Part shown: positions 1-8,464 of the stretch, piece after piece | Layout of the letters: each line of letters opens with the position of its first letter | Position numbering within the stretch: the first letter of the stretch is position 1 | DNA from: Fodinibacter sp963707895 | GTDB lineage: Bacteria; Actinomycetota; Actinomycetes; Actinomycetales; Dermatophilaceae | Length of the DNA: 64,000 nucleotides | Assembly: GCA_963707895.1 (NCBI GenBank) | Contig: CAVPRS010000010.1 | Span: 634,128-698,127, forward strand | Reading direction: 5' to 3' | The notes under the pieces: generated by a model | What the model was told of the DNA's origin: nothing | Seen by the model: only the letters and a program-made list of their open reading frames with translations | Database searches by the model: none | Made by a program: the position numbers and the translations under genes

Positions 1-2
1 TG

Positions 3-1274
3 GTGGATGCCGTGACGGCGCAGTTCCCCGAGCTGGAGTTCCTCGCGCCCAGTGGGGTCCTGCGGATCCCGGTCGACACCCGCCCACTGACGCGCCTGCG
101 CATCGAGCTGCCCAAGCAGTTCCTCCACCTGCAGTCGATCGCCCTGGTGACCGCGAACGGCTCGGATGCGTCCTCCGGCGCGGAGGTGACGGCATCCTCG
201 TGGCACGATCGCTACCTCGAGGAGTTCGACCCGGTGCGCCTCTTCGACTGGGACAACCCCACCGGCACGGTCGTGCACACCGAGCAGGACGAACTGAGCT
301 GGGTCGAGGTGCGTTTCCGCCGGCCGGTGCGGCTGACCGAGGTCCGGCTGCGCAACGTCGGGAGCAACACGGCGGTACGCGCCCGGATGATCCGGGTCGT
401 CGGCCACAGCCGGTGGGGGCGTCATCAGGAGCTGTTCGACGCCAAGAGCCTCTACAAGCGGGTGCGCTCCGCGGCGAGGAAGCGCGACCTCGGCGACCTC
501 GACCCCCAGGTGAAGACCCTGGTGCCGGTCACCGTCGACACGCTCGTGGGCTCGTACACCACCGCCCGCAAGGCCGTGAAGGGCGCCGACATCGACCCCG
601 AGGTCATGAAGGCCTTCAAGGCCGTGGTCAACGCCGAGCTGCTGCCCTCGCGCGAGCTGCTGTGGACGATCCACGGGCCCTGCCGCGCGTTCCGGTACTG
701 GACCGACGACCAGCAGCGTGACTACGTCGAGTTCACCAACGAGGTGGTCGAGGCGCTGCGGGACATCACGCCCTACGTGTCGTACGGGTTCGGGGCCGTG
801 CTCTCGGTCGTGCGCGACAAGGCGCTCATCCCCCACGACGACGACCTCGACATCATCATCGCGTTCGAGCCCCACGAGGCGGCGACCATCGCCGACGGTC
901 TGGCCGTGGTGACCGAGGCCCTGGAGCAACGCGGCTTCTCGGTCCGGGGTGCGTGGTCGGCGCACCGGCAGGTCGGCCGCCAGGGCCGGGGCAAGCACGT
1001 CGACCTCTTCGTCGGGCTCTTCGAGGGCGAGGCCGTGTCGTGGTACCCCGGCGCCCGCGGTGCGCTCAACCGCACGATGATGTACCCCACGACCACCGCG
1101 CCGCTCCTCGGCATCGACTGCGTCATCCCGGCCCACGCCGAGGACTACCTGGTCGCGCTCTACGGCGACGGCTGGCGCACGCCGGACCCCAACTTCAAGC
1201 ACAAGTGGGACCACGCGGCCTATGCCGACATCAGCGGTCGCGGGGCCGCGGCTCCCGTCGCGTCGGCGCACTGA
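3..1274 (+). CDS. LicD-family phosphotransferase-like protein
   Basis: Proteins of the LicD family have a nucleotidyltransferase fold and transfer phospho-groups (classically phosphocholine) to surface glycans. The signature HDDDLDI lies at residues 278-284, where the Asp cluster should bind metal, and a second acidic position follows in KHVDLFVG near residue 334. Residues 20-150 look like a beta-sandwich (WVEVRFRRPVRLTEVRLRNVG) resembling discoidin or galactose-binding folds, so this may be a carbohydrate-binding module fused to a LicD domain. The frame is open to the window edge; the GTG at position 3 may be the start or the gene may continue upstream. No signal peptide is visible. The substrate is unknown. 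The family call is fairly safe and the function is inferred. Confidence 0.7.
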   Translation: MDAVTAQFPELEFLAPSGVLRIPVDTRPLTRLRIELPKQFLHLQSIALVTANGSDASSGAEVTASSWHDRYLEEFDPVRLFDWDNPTGTVVHTEQDELSWVEVRFRRPVRLTEVRLRNVGSNTAVRARMIRVVGHSRWGRHQELFDAKSLYKRVRSAARKRDLGDLDPQVKTLVPVTVDTLVGSYTTARKAVKGADIDPEVMKAFKAVVNAELLPSRELLWTIHGPCRAFRYWTDDQQRDYVEFTNEVVEALRDITPYVSYGFGAVLSVVRDKALIPHDDDLDIIIAFEPHEAATIADGLAVVTEALEQRGFSVRGAWSAHRQVGRQGRGKHVDLFVGLFEGEAVSWYPGARGALNRTMMYPTTTAPLLGIDCVIPAHAEDYLVALYGDGWRTPDPNFKHKWDHAAYADISGRGAAAPVASAH

Positions 1275-1359
1275 CGCAGCCGCCCCGTCATCCGGCAACA
1301 GGCACTCGCCACCACGCATTCGCCGCCACGCACTCGCCGTCCCGCAGCCGCGACCCCGG

Positions 1360-1737
1360 TCAGGATGACGGTCGGCTGACCGGCGTCTGCGTGTGGAGGG
1401 CGAGTCGCCATCCGTCGTCGGTCACGACGTAGACGCTGGTCATCGCCGCCTCGAACGGCTCAGCCCCCTCCCGCCGCGCCGATCCGGCGTACACGAGCAC
1501 GGCACCCGCGCCGGCCATGACCAGCCGGACATCGGTCAGCGAGTACGAGGCCCATGGCGGCGCGTCGGCCAGCGTGGCCACCACCTCGTCGCGGGTCAGC
1601 ACCTGCCCCGTCGCCAGGACCATCGTGGCGTCCTCGGTCATCAGGGCACCGTAGAACGCCGACGCGGTCCCGGCGCACCGTGAGTCCCACCCCCGGCGCT
1701 CGAGGGCCAGCAGCGACTCGGTCAGCTGTTCAGCCAT
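1360..1737 (-). CDS. NTF2-like (SnoaL/DUF4440-type) protein
   Basis: A 125-residue cytoplasmic protein with the layout of the NTF2-like alpha+beta cone fold: an N-terminal helix, then VLTRDEVVATLADAPPWASYSLTDVRLVMAG, and a C-terminal YVVTDDGWRLALHTQTPV strand pair typical of DUF4440/SnoaL members. Such proteins act as small hydrolases, isomerases or ligand-binding units, and no catalytic set can be named here. The ATG at 1737 has no clear Shine-Dalgarno, but TAGCGT sits seven bases upstream as a possible -10, so the transcript may be leaderless. It converges with the upstream LicD-like gene and stands alone. Confidence 0.6.
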   Translation of the reverse strand: MAEQLTESLLALERRGWDSRCAGTASAFYGALMTEDATMVLATGQVLTRDEVVATLADAPPWASYSLTDVRLVMAGAGAVLVYAGSARREGAEPFEAAMTSVYVVTDDGWRLALHTQTPVSRPSS

Positions 1738-1824
1738 CCGATGACGCTAGCCAGTCCCGGGCGCCGGGAGCGGGTTCGGTGTCAGTGCGTGCCGAGCACC
1801 GGGTTCCGTGCACGGGCCCGGGCG

Positions 1825-3207
1825 TCAGCCCGTCGTGGCACCCGCCAGCTCGGGCTCGGACACCTCGTCGGCGCCGTCTCCGGCACCCGACCCACCAGCC
1901 GCCGCGAACCCGGCGTCCAGGTCGGCGAGGATGTCCTGGATCGACTCGATGCCGACCGCGAGGCGCACCAGGCCGGGCGTGACCCCGGCCGAGAGCCGGT
2001 CCTCGTCGCCACCCTGGCTGTGCGTCGTGGATGCCGGGTGGATCGCCAGGGAGCGCACGTCACCGATGTTGGCCACGTGGCTGTGCAGCGACAGGCCCTC
2101 GACGAAGCGCTGCCCCGCCTCGAGCCCACCGGCGATCTCGAAGGCGAGCACCGCACCCGCGCCCTTGGGCGCGTACTTGTCGGCGAGCGCCTTGCTCGGG
2201 CTGCTGTCGAGCGAGGCCCAGCGCACCGACTCCACCTGCGGATGCGCCTCGAGGTAGGCGGCGACCTGGCGAGCGTTCTCGATGTGCCGCTCCACGCGCA
2301 GGCTGAGCGTCTCGACGCCCTGGGCGATGAGGAACGCGTTGAACGGCGAGATCGCCGAGCCGAGGTCGCGCAGCAGCTGCACCCGCGCCTTGAGGATGTA
2401 CGCCAGGTTCGCCCCCAGCCCACCCCCCACTCCGAGGTCACGCGCGAACACCAGCCCGTGGTAGCTCTCCTCGGGCGTGTTGTAGTTCGGGAACTTCTCC
2501 GGGTCCTTGCCGAAGTCGAAGGTGCCGCCGTCGACGATGACGCCCGCGATCGACGTGCCGTGCCCACCGAGGTACTTGGTCGCCGAGTGGATGACGACAT
2601 CGGCACCCCACTCGAGCGGGCGGATCAGGTAGGGGGTCGCGATCGTGTTGTCGACGACGAGCGGTACCCCCACCTCGTGGGCCACACCGGCCACGCCGGC
2701 GATGTCGAGCACGATGGCCTTGGGGTTCGCGATGGTCTCGGCGAAGAAGGCCTTGGTGTTGGGGCGCACCGCGGCCCGCCACTCCTCCAGGTCGTCCTGG
2801 TCCTCGACGAAGGTCACCTCGACGCCGAGCTTCTTGAAGGTGTACTTCAGCAGGTTGACGGTGCCGCCGTAGAGGGCCGCGCTGGAGACGACGTGGTCAC
2901 CGGCCTCGGCGATGTTGAGCAGGCCGATCGTGGTCGCGGCCTGGCCGGACGACACGAGCAGGGCCGCGAGGCCCCCCTCGAGCGCTGCGACACGCTGCTC
3001 CACGGCATCCTGCGTCGGGTTCATGATCCGGGTGTAGATGTTCCCGAACTCCTTGAGCGCGAACAGGTTCGCCGCGTGCGCGGTGTCGTTGAAGACGTAG
3101 GACGTCGTCTGGTAGATCGGCAGCGCCCGGGCGCCGGTGGCGCTGTCGGGCACCTGCCCGGCGTGGATCTGCGTGGTCTCGAAGCCCCACTGCGAGGGGT
3201 CGGTCAT
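1825..3207 (-). CDS. metY: O-acetylhomoserine sulfhydrylase
   Basis: A PLP enzyme of the Cys/Met metabolism family that makes homocysteine (or methionine with methanethiol) from O-acetylhomoserine by direct sulfhydrylation. The protein has 460 residues, slightly longer than the usual 430-440 because of an Ala/Gly/Glu-rich tail. It carries the N-terminal ETTQIHAGQVPD and PIYQTTSYVF motifs, the SSGQAA phosphate-binding loop, VDNTIATPYL, and the PLP lysine K211 in HSATKYLGGHGT. The C-terminal ESIQDILADLDAGF is typical of MetY. The ATG at 3207 has an AGGGAG Shine-Dalgarno. A SAM-IV riboswitch lies in its leader, which fixes the pathway as methionine biosynthesis and predicts repression by S-adenosylmethionine. 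No metX follows in this window. Confidence 0.93.
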   Translation of the reverse strand: MTDPSQWGFETTQIHAGQVPDSATGARALPIYQTTSYVFNDTAHAANLFALKEFGNIYTRIMNPTQDAVEQRVAALEGGLAALLVSSGQAATTIGLLNIAEAGDHVVSSAALYGGTVNLLKYTFKKLGVEVTFVEDQDDLEEWRAAVRPNTKAFFAETIANPKAIVLDIAGVAGVAHEVGVPLVVDNTIATPYLIRPLEWGADVVIHSATKYLGGHGTSIAGVIVDGGTFDFGKDPEKFPNYNTPEESYHGLVFARDLGVGGGLGANLAYILKARVQLLRDLGSAISPFNAFLIAQGVETLSLRVERHIENARQVAAYLEAHPQVESVRWASLDSSPSKALADKYAPKGAGAVLAFEIAGGLEAGQRFVEGLSLHSHVANIGDVRSLAIHPASTTHSQGGDEDRLSAGVTPGLVRLAVGIESIQDILADLDAGFAAAGGSGAGDGADEVSEPELAGATTG

Positions 3208-3297
3208 CGGTGTCTCCCTGGTTCAGGTGAGCCGGACGAACCGCCCGGCACACGGCATACGTGGCCTTGCGGGGCTACCGGGAGCAGTCCCGCGCTT

Positions 3298-3319
3298 GCG
3301 TGCGGCGGGTGCCGCACGC
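3298..3319 (-). terminator. Hairpin just 3' of the SAM-IV aptamer
   Basis: A perfect 9-bp stem (GCGTGCGGC with GCCGCACGC) and a 4-nt loop lie directly after the aptamer on the minus strand and touch its last bases. It has no U-tract. It could be the expression platform (terminator or pausing hairpin) or a final aptamer stem. In actinobacteria termination often needs only the stem, so attenuation is plausible but not shown. Confidence 0.5.
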
Positions 3320-3401
3320 CAGGTCTTCACCCGGGGCACCCCACCGCGGTTGGAGGGTTGCCGGCCAGCGAGCCGGGGCTTGTCGCTGACACTCATGACC
3401 T
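3318..3401 (-). promoter_or_regulatory. SAM-IV riboswitch in the metY leader
   Basis: Read on the minus strand the element begins AGGTCATGAGTGTCAGCG, continues through a P2/P3-like segment with GGCCGGCAACCCTCCA and CGCGGTGGGGTGCCCCGG, and closes with GAAGACCTGGC, which pairs with the opening segment. This matches the conserved core of the actinobacterial SAM-IV aptamer, including the GGCAACCCTCC internal loop shared with SAM-I. It lies about 110 nt upstream of the metY start. An Infernal search with the Rfam SAM-IV model would settle the exact boundaries. Confidence 0.9.
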
Positions 3402-3555
3402 GTCGGAAATATACGACGGCAGCGGATGTCGGTCACCCCCCACCCCATCTCGTCTCACCCCGCGGTCCCGACCCATTGCGAAATACCCACCCGGAAACCC
3501 GGGAAAGTGGCCTCTGGGCGTGGGCGATTCGCAAGGAGTCGGGAAGTATGTGCCC

Positions 3556-4602
3556 ATGACCTTCCACGCTGACGAGTACAAGGCCGCCGCCGGACGCTAC
3601 CGGGCAGGGATGCCGTACCGCCGGGTCGGCCGCTCCGGGCTCGACCTGCCGGCCATCTCCCTCGGCCTCTGGCACAACTTCGGCGACGACGTGCCGCTCG
3701 AGCGCCAGCAGGCGACCCTGCGCCGGGCCTTCGACCGCGGCGTGACGCACTTCGACCTCGCGAACAACTACGGCCCGCCCTACGGCTCGGCCGAGCGCAA
3801 CTTCGGCGCCACCTTCGCGCGCGACTTCAGGCCCTACCGCGACGAGCTGGTCATCTCGAGCAAGGCCGGCTACGACATGTGGCCCGGCCCCTACGGCCAG
3901 GGCGGCGGGTCGCGGAAGTACCTCATCGCCTCGTGCGAGCAGTCCCTGAAGCGGATGGGCCTGGACTACGTCGACATCTTCTACAGCCACCGGTTCGACG
4001 AGACCACTCCGCTCGAGGAGACGCTCGGGGCACTCGACGCCCTGGTGCGGCAGGGCAAGGCGCTCTACGTCGGCATCTCGTCGTACTCCGGCACCCGCAC
4101 CCGCGAGGCCGTCGAGATCATGCGGTCGATGGGCACGCCCCTGCTCATCCACCAGCCTTCGTACTCGATGCTGAACCGCTGGATCGAGGAGGACCTGCTC
4201 GACGCGGTGGGCGACACCGGGCTGGGCCTGATCGCGTTCTCGCCGCTGGCCCAGGGCATGCTCACGAACAAGTACCTCAAGGGGATCCCCGAGGGTTCAC
4301 GTGCGGCCCAGGGCAAGTCGCTCGACCCGTCGCTGCTCACCGAGGCCTCGCTCAAGCACATCCGGGCGCTCGACCGGATGGCCAAGGCGCGCGGCCAGTC
4401 CCTGGCCCAGATGGCGCTGGCGTGGGCCCTGCGCGACAAGCGGGTCACGTCGGTGCTCATCGGCGCGTCGTCCGTCGAGCAGCTCGACAACAGCCTCGAC
4501 GCCGTCAAGAACCTCAAGTTCAGCGCCGAGGAGCTCGCCAAGATCGACAAGCACGCCGTCGACGCCGGCATCAACCTGTGGAAGACCTCGAGCGACAAAT
4601 GA
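3556..4602 (+). CDS. Aldo/keto reductase, YghZ-like
   Basis: NADPH-dependent aldo/keto reductase of the AKR14 (YghZ, L-glyceraldehyde 3-phosphate reductase) type, 348 residues. The start of the barrel reads YRRVGRSGLDLPAISLGLWHNFGDD, followed by FDLANNYGPPYGSAE with the catalytic Asp/Tyr, ISSKAGYDMWPGPYG with the catalytic Lys, and FYSHRFDETTPLEETLGAL with the His. The end VLIGASSVEQLDNSLDAVKNL is the cofactor-binding segment. YghZ-type enzymes reduce methylglyoxal and related aldehydes; the true substrate here is inferred. The ATG at 3556 gives the family-like N-terminus. A GTG at 3550 is better spaced from AAGGAG (3533-3538) and is a fair alternative. Confidence 0.88.
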   Translation: MTFHADEYKAAAGRYRAGMPYRRVGRSGLDLPAISLGLWHNFGDDVPLERQQATLRRAFDRGVTHFDLANNYGPPYGSAERNFGATFARDFRPYRDELVISSKAGYDMWPGPYGQGGGSRKYLIASCEQSLKRMGLDYVDIFYSHRFDETTPLEETLGALDALVRQGKALYVGISSYSGTRTREAVEIMRSMGTPLLIHQPSYSMLNRWIEEDLLDAVGDTGLGLIAFSPLAQGMLTNKYLKGIPEGSRAAQGKSLDPSLLTEASLKHIRALDRMAKARGQSLAQMALAWALRDKRVTSVLIGASSVEQLDNSLDAVKNLKFSAEELAKIDKHAVDAGINLWKTSSDK

Positions 4603-4695
4603 GTTGTCACTGACGAAGCCGCTGGGGCTGCACGCCGACCGGCAGTCCGCAGCCTGACCGCACTCACGTGACACCCAGACCCGAGGAGATCCACC

Positions 4696-5134
4696 ATGCC
4701 CGAGACCGACTTCATCCCCAGCCCCACCGGATGGGTGCGCAAGCAGGTGGAGACGATCGAGAAGACCGGGGACACCCGCTCGGTGCACATCATGAACCTG
4801 CCGGTGGTGATGCTGACGATGCGCGGGAAGAAGACCGGCAGCATCCGCAAGGTGCCGCTCATGCGGGTGGAGCACGACGGCGTCTACGCCGCCGTCGCGA
4901 GCAAGGGAGGAGCCCCCGAGCACCCCAAGTGGTACGGCAACCTGCAAGGCCGACCCGCGGGTCACCGTGCAGGACGGCACCGAGTCCTGGTCTGCGGTGG
5001 CGCGTGAGATCACCGGTGCCGAGCGCGACGCGTGGTGGCCGCGATGCGTCGACGCCTACCCGCCCTACGCCGAGTACCAGACCAAGACCGACCGGCTGAT
5101 CCCCGTGCTGCTGCTCGAGCGCGTCGAGGACTGA
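4696..5134 (+). pseudogene. Frameshifted DUF385 F420-dependent oxidoreductase
   Basis: Belongs to the deazaflavin (F420)-dependent nitroreductase family (DUF385, Ddn-like), cytoplasmic or membrane-associated redox enzymes of actinobacteria. The first part reads MRGKKTGSIRKVPLMRVEHDGVYAAVASKGGAPEHPKWYGNLQ in family register. At about 4945 (CTGCAAGGCC) one extra base shifts the frame. Removing it continues as ADPRVTVQDG, then GAERDAWWPRCVDAYPPYAEYQ and the stop at 5132-5134. The whole length is 3n+1, as expected for one insertion. The rest is well conserved, so a sequencing insertion is more likely than decay. A Shine-Dalgarno (GAGGAG) precedes the ATG. Confidence 0.8.
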
Positions 5135-5155
5135 GCCACCCGCTCGCACCGAGTT

Positions 5156-5195
5156 GGGTGCTCAGGTGGCTGCCCGGGCGACCACCTGAGCACCC
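5156..5195. terminator. Bidirectional hairpin terminator
   Basis: A perfect 14-bp inverted repeat (GGGTGCTCAGGTGG at 5156-5169 with CCACCTGAGCACCC at 5182-5195) and a 12-nt loop sit between two convergent genes, the DUF385 gene and the membrane-protein pair. No strong T-tract is present. Confidence 0.75.
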
Positions 5196-5217
5196 GACCG
5201 CGGAGGGTTTGCGACGG

Positions 5218-5661
5218 TCAGGCCGCCGGCGCCTCGGCGCTGGTGGCGTCCTCGGCCGCGGTGGCGTCTCGCTCGACCTTGCGGAACCAGAGCAGGCCCA
5301 GCACCGGCAGCACCAGCGGCACGAACCCGTAGCCCTGCCCGAAGTGCGACCACACGGTCTTGTCGGGGAACGCGTCGGGCACGAGGTAGGAAGCGGTGCC
5401 CACGACGAGGACGCCGACCAGCTCGACGGTGCACGCCCACTTCCCGACCCGGACCCACTTCCCGCCGCGCGCGAGGCACCAGGTGGCGAGGATGTAGACC
5501 GCCGCCGCCACCGCGGACAGCGTGTAGGCGAGGGGCGCCCGGTCGTAGTAGCTCGTGATCTGCAGCACCGACCGGCCGGTCGCCGCGAGGGCGAGGACGC
5601 CGTAGAGCACGACGAGCACCACGCCCGGGCCACCCAGTGCCCTGCGGTCGCCCTCAGCCAT
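5218..5661 (-). CDS. Four-TM membrane protein, unknown function
   Basis: A 147-residue integral membrane protein with about four hydrophobic segments (VVLVVLYGVLALAATG; LSAVAAAVYILATWCLA; WACTVELVGVLVVGTASYLV; FVPLVLPVLGLLWF) and a charged Ala/Glu-rich tail. The VWSHFGQGYGFVPLVLPVLGL stretch is typical of a conserved actinobacterial family of unknown role. Its ATG at 5661 lies inside the end of the upstream gene (8-nt overlap with the stop at 5654), so the two are translationally coupled. Confidence 0.7.
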   Translation of the reverse strand: MAEGDRRALGGPGVVLVVLYGVLALAATGRSVLQITSYYDRAPLAYTLSAVAAAVYILATWCLARGGKWVRVGKWACTVELVGVLVVGTASYLVPDAFPDKTVWSHFGQGYGFVPLVLPVLGLLWFRKVERDATAAEDATSAEAPAA

Positions 5662-6016
5662 TGCTGTTCCAGATCTGCTGCAGCCGCAGCGCCATCACGG
5701 CCACGGCGAACGCACCGACGGCCATCGAGCCCATCGCCCAGCGCGACTTCTCCTTGATCGCGAGCAGCGAGGTGCCGATCGGGATGAGCGGCAACGACAC
5801 GAGGTATGCGGCGAACGTCGCCTTCTCGGTCGAGTCGTCGATGTGGTCGAGGCCGGCCAGTCCGAGCACCAGGAGCACGAGCAGCCCGATCTCGACCAGA
5901 GCCGCGAGACCCAGCAGCAGGTCGTCGATGAGCCGGTCGCGCCACGCGTAGTAGGCCGAGGCCACGAGGAGCAGGCACGCCAGAGCCACCACGACGTACG
6001 TGAGGGGGGCGATCAC
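5654..6016 (-). CDS. Four-TM membrane protein coupled to its neighbour
   Basis: About 120 residues, with hydrophobic segments VIAPLTYVVVALACLLLVASAYY, LLGLAALVEIGLLVLLVLGLAG, TFAAYLVSLPLIPIGTSLLA and WAMGSMAVGAFAVAVMAL. It resembles actinobacterial conserved membrane proteins found in front of the downstream gene type. I chose the GTG at 6016 because the longer frame (from 6082) adds a polar Arg-rich stretch that would put nearly 20 non-membrane residues first and run into the divergent hydrolase start. Two coupled genes suggest a hetero-oligomeric membrane complex, which is inference. Confidence 0.65.
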   Translation of the reverse strand: MIAPLTYVVVALACLLLVASAYYAWRDRLIDDLLLGLAALVEIGLLVLLVLGLAGLDHIDDSTEKATFAAYLVSLPLIPIGTSLLAIKEKSRWAMGSMAVGAFAVAVMALRLQQIWNSNG

Positions 6017-6084
6017 GCGGCCAACCCTAACCCGCTGGCGGGTCGCCGCATCGCACGCTCCCGGACGGTGCGAGACTCGCATCC

Positions 6085-7002
6085 ATGACCAGTGCGCAGC
6101 TCGCCGACGTCACCATCGAGTACGAGGTCGACGGGCCCGACGACGGCGTCCCGATGCTCCTCGTCATGGGCCTCGGCGCCCAGCTCGTGGCATGGCCGAC
6201 CGACGTCGTCGACGGGCTCGCGTCCCGCGGCTTCCGCGTCATCCGGATGGACAACCGCGACATCGGCCTGTCCACGAAGACCGAGGGGCCGGTGCCGACC
6301 CGGGCCGCCCTGTTCAAGGGCTTCGCGCACCGGCGCTACGCACGGTCGGACTACCTGCTCTCCGACATGGCCTCTGACGCGGTGGCCCTGCTCGACCACC
6401 TGGGCGTCGACGCCGCGCACGTCGTGGGGGTGTCGATGGGCGGGATGATCGCGCAGCAGCTCACGATCGACCACCCGGAGCGCGTGCTCAGCCTCTGCTC
6501 GATCATGTCCAACACCGGCAGCCGGCGACACGGTGCGGTCTCGCCGCGGCTGTTGCCGACGGTCGCGATGTCGATGTCGGCACCGCGCCCGCAGGACCCG
6601 GCCGAGGCCGAGCGGCTGGCCGTCGAGGGGTTCCGCATCATCGCCGGGCCGCACTTCGACGCAGACGAGGTCGGCGGGATGGTCCGAACTGCCATCAGCC
6701 GCAACGTCAACCCGCTCGGCACCATCCGGCAGCTGGTCGCCATCCAGGCCAGCCCCGACCGCACGGCCGCGCTGCATGAGGTGCGGGTGCCCACGCTGGT
6801 CATCCACGGCCTGGTCGACCAGCTCGTGATGCCGAGCGGTGGCATCGCGACCGCTCGCGCTGTGCCCGACTCGCGGCTCATCCTCTTCCCCGACATGGGG
6901 CACGACCTGCCCAAGCCGCGCCGGGCCGAGATCGTCGAGGAGATCGCGCGCAACGCGGCACGGGCGAGGTCCGACGTGGCCGCGTCCCGCCAGGACGCCT
7001 GA
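6085..7002 (+). CDS. Alpha/beta-fold hydrolase
   Basis: A 305-residue alpha/beta hydrolase. The nucleophile elbow GVSMGG places Ser at 117, the acid is probably Asp245 in HGLVDQLV, and the base is His273 in DMGHDLP. The N-terminal DNRDIGLSTK motif follows the oxyanion strand. The arrangement resembles the aclacinomycin-methylesterase (RdmC)-like subgroup, which acts on esters or lactones; the substrate is unknown. It is cytoplasmic, without a signal peptide. It diverges from the membrane-protein pair with about 70 bases between the starts. Confidence 0.85.
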   Translation: MTSAQLADVTIEYEVDGPDDGVPMLLVMGLGAQLVAWPTDVVDGLASRGFRVIRMDNRDIGLSTKTEGPVPTRAALFKGFAHRRYARSDYLLSDMASDAVALLDHLGVDAAHVVGVSMGGMIAQQLTIDHPERVLSLCSIMSNTGSRRHGAVSPRLLPTVAMSMSAPRPQDPAEAERLAVEGFRIIAGPHFDADEVGGMVRTAISRNVNPLGTIRQLVAIQASPDRTAALHEVRVPTLVIHGLVDQLVMPSGGIATARAVPDSRLILFPDMGHDLPKPRRAEIVEEIARNAARARSDVAASRQDA

Positions 7003-7051
7003 CCCGACTGGACGTCGAGCGCGCTCTGAGCGCCTGGGACGCCTGTGGCGG

Positions 7052-8323
7052 CTAGGGCGAGGTCAGCGCCTCGGCCACGGCGTCGACGAGCAGTCCCACC
7101 TCGGCCTCGGTGACGACGAGCGGCGGTGCGAGGCGGATCGTGGACCCGTGGGTGTCCTTGGCCAGGATGCCGCGGCTCATCAGCCGCTGGCACAGCTCGC
7201 GGCCGCTCGGGCCACCGGGCGCGATGTCGAGGCCGGCCCAGAGCCCGCGCACGCGCACTGCTGCGAGCCCGTCGCCGCCGGGCCGGCCCACGAGCGGTGC
7301 AAGGCGGTCGGCGAGGACCGCGCCGAGCTCGGTTGCCCGTGACTGGAACTCACCCTCGCCGAGCATCGTGACGACCTCGTGCCCGATCGCCGCGGCGAGC
7401 GGGTTGCCCCCGAAGGTCGACCCGTGCGAGCCCGGCGTGATCACCTCGAGGACGTCGCGGTCGGCGGCGATCGCCGAGACCGGGTAGAGGCCTCCGCCGA
7501 GCGCCTTGCCCAGGACGTAGATGTCGGGGACGACATCCTCGTGGTCGCAGGCGAAGGTGCGCCCGGTGCGGGCCAGGCCCGACTGGATCTCGTCGGCGAC
7601 CATCAGGGCGCCGGCCTCGTCGCAGATCGCCCGCACCTCGCGCAGGTAGCCCTCCGGGGGGATGACGACGCCGCCCTCCCCCTGGACCGGCTCGAGCAGG
7701 ACGGCCACGGTGGCGTCGTCGACGGCCTCGCGCAACGCGTCGGCATCGCCGTAGGTGACCGTGCGGAAGCCCGGTGTGTAGGGGCCGAACTCGTCACGCG
7801 CGATCTTGTCGTCGGAGAAGCTGACGATGGTCGTGGTGCGCCCGTGGAAGTTGCCCTCCATGACGACGATGTTCGCGGTGCCTTCGGGAACGCCCTTGAC
7901 GCGGTAACCCCACTTGCGGGCGACCTTGACCGCGGTCTCGACGGCCTCGGCCCCGGTGTTCATCGGCAGGATCATGTCCTTGCCGGTGAGGCCGGCCAGC
8001 GCTTCGGCGAAGAGGCCGAGCTGGTCGTTGTGGAAGGCGCGGCTGGTCAGCGTGAGCCGGCCGAGCTGTTGGTGGGCGCGGGCGAGCAGGCGCGGGTGGC
8101 CGTGCCCGAAGTTCAGGGCCGAGTAGCCGGCGAGGCAGTCGAGGTAGCGCCGCCCGTCGACGTCGGTGACCCAGGCACCCTCGCCATGGGTGAGCACGAC
8201 CGGCAGCGGGGAGTAGTTGTGCGCGGCGTACCGCTCCACGAGCGCGATCTGGTCGGCGGTGCGGCCACCGCGCCCGCTGTCGCTCGCGGGGTCGGGGTCC
8301 ACCCGGGTGTGCTGGGACGTCAT
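7052..8323 (-). CDS. rocD: Ornithine aminotransferase
   Basis: A class III PLP aminotransferase that converts L-ornithine and 2-oxoglutarate to glutamate-5-semialdehyde and glutamate in arginine/ornithine catabolism. It has 423 residues, a normal length. Visible motifs are AHNYSPLPVVLTHGEGAW and YLDCLAGYSALNFGH (substrate site typical of RocD), MNTGAEAVETAVK (phosphate site), ADEIQSGLARTG (the PLP Asp) and VLGKALGGGLYPVSA with the Schiff-base Lys273. SHGSTFGGNPLA follows. The start ATG has GAGGAGG upstream. No arginase or dimethylargininase lies adjacent, where rocD is often found. Confidence 0.93.
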   Translation of the reverse strand: MTSQHTRVDPDPASDSGRGGRTADQIALVERYAAHNYSPLPVVLTHGEGAWVTDVDGRRYLDCLAGYSALNFGHGHPRLLARAHQQLGRLTLTSRAFHNDQLGLFAEALAGLTGKDMILPMNTGAEAVETAVKVARKWGYRVKGVPEGTANIVVMEGNFHGRTTTIVSFSDDKIARDEFGPYTPGFRTVTYGDADALREAVDDATVAVLLEPVQGEGGVVIPPEGYLREVRAICDEAGALMVADEIQSGLARTGRTFACDHEDVVPDIYVLGKALGGGLYPVSAIAADRDVLEVITPGSHGSTFGGNPLAAAIGHEVVTMLGEGEFQSRATELGAVLADRLAPLVGRPGGDGLAAVRVRGLWAGLDIAPGGPSGRELCQRLMSRGILAKDTHGSTIRLAPPLVVTEAEVGLLVDAVAEALTSP

Positions 8324-8464
8324 CGTCGCCTCCTCGCCCCCGAGGGTAGCGAGGGGCCACGGGGCGCGTGACGGGACCCTGGTTTCGGCCCCGGCGTGCC
8401 GGCATCCGGGTGTGTCGACTCCGCCCGTCCGCAGACGCCTCGGCGGTCTCAGCCGGCGCGGATC

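Noticed and set aside
1741..3549. Long plus-strand open frame opposite metY and in front of the aldo/keto reductase
   Set aside because: It is Arg/Gly-rich antisense sequence, a normal high-GC artefact; the real reductase begins at 3550-3556 with a Shine-Dalgarno and family match.
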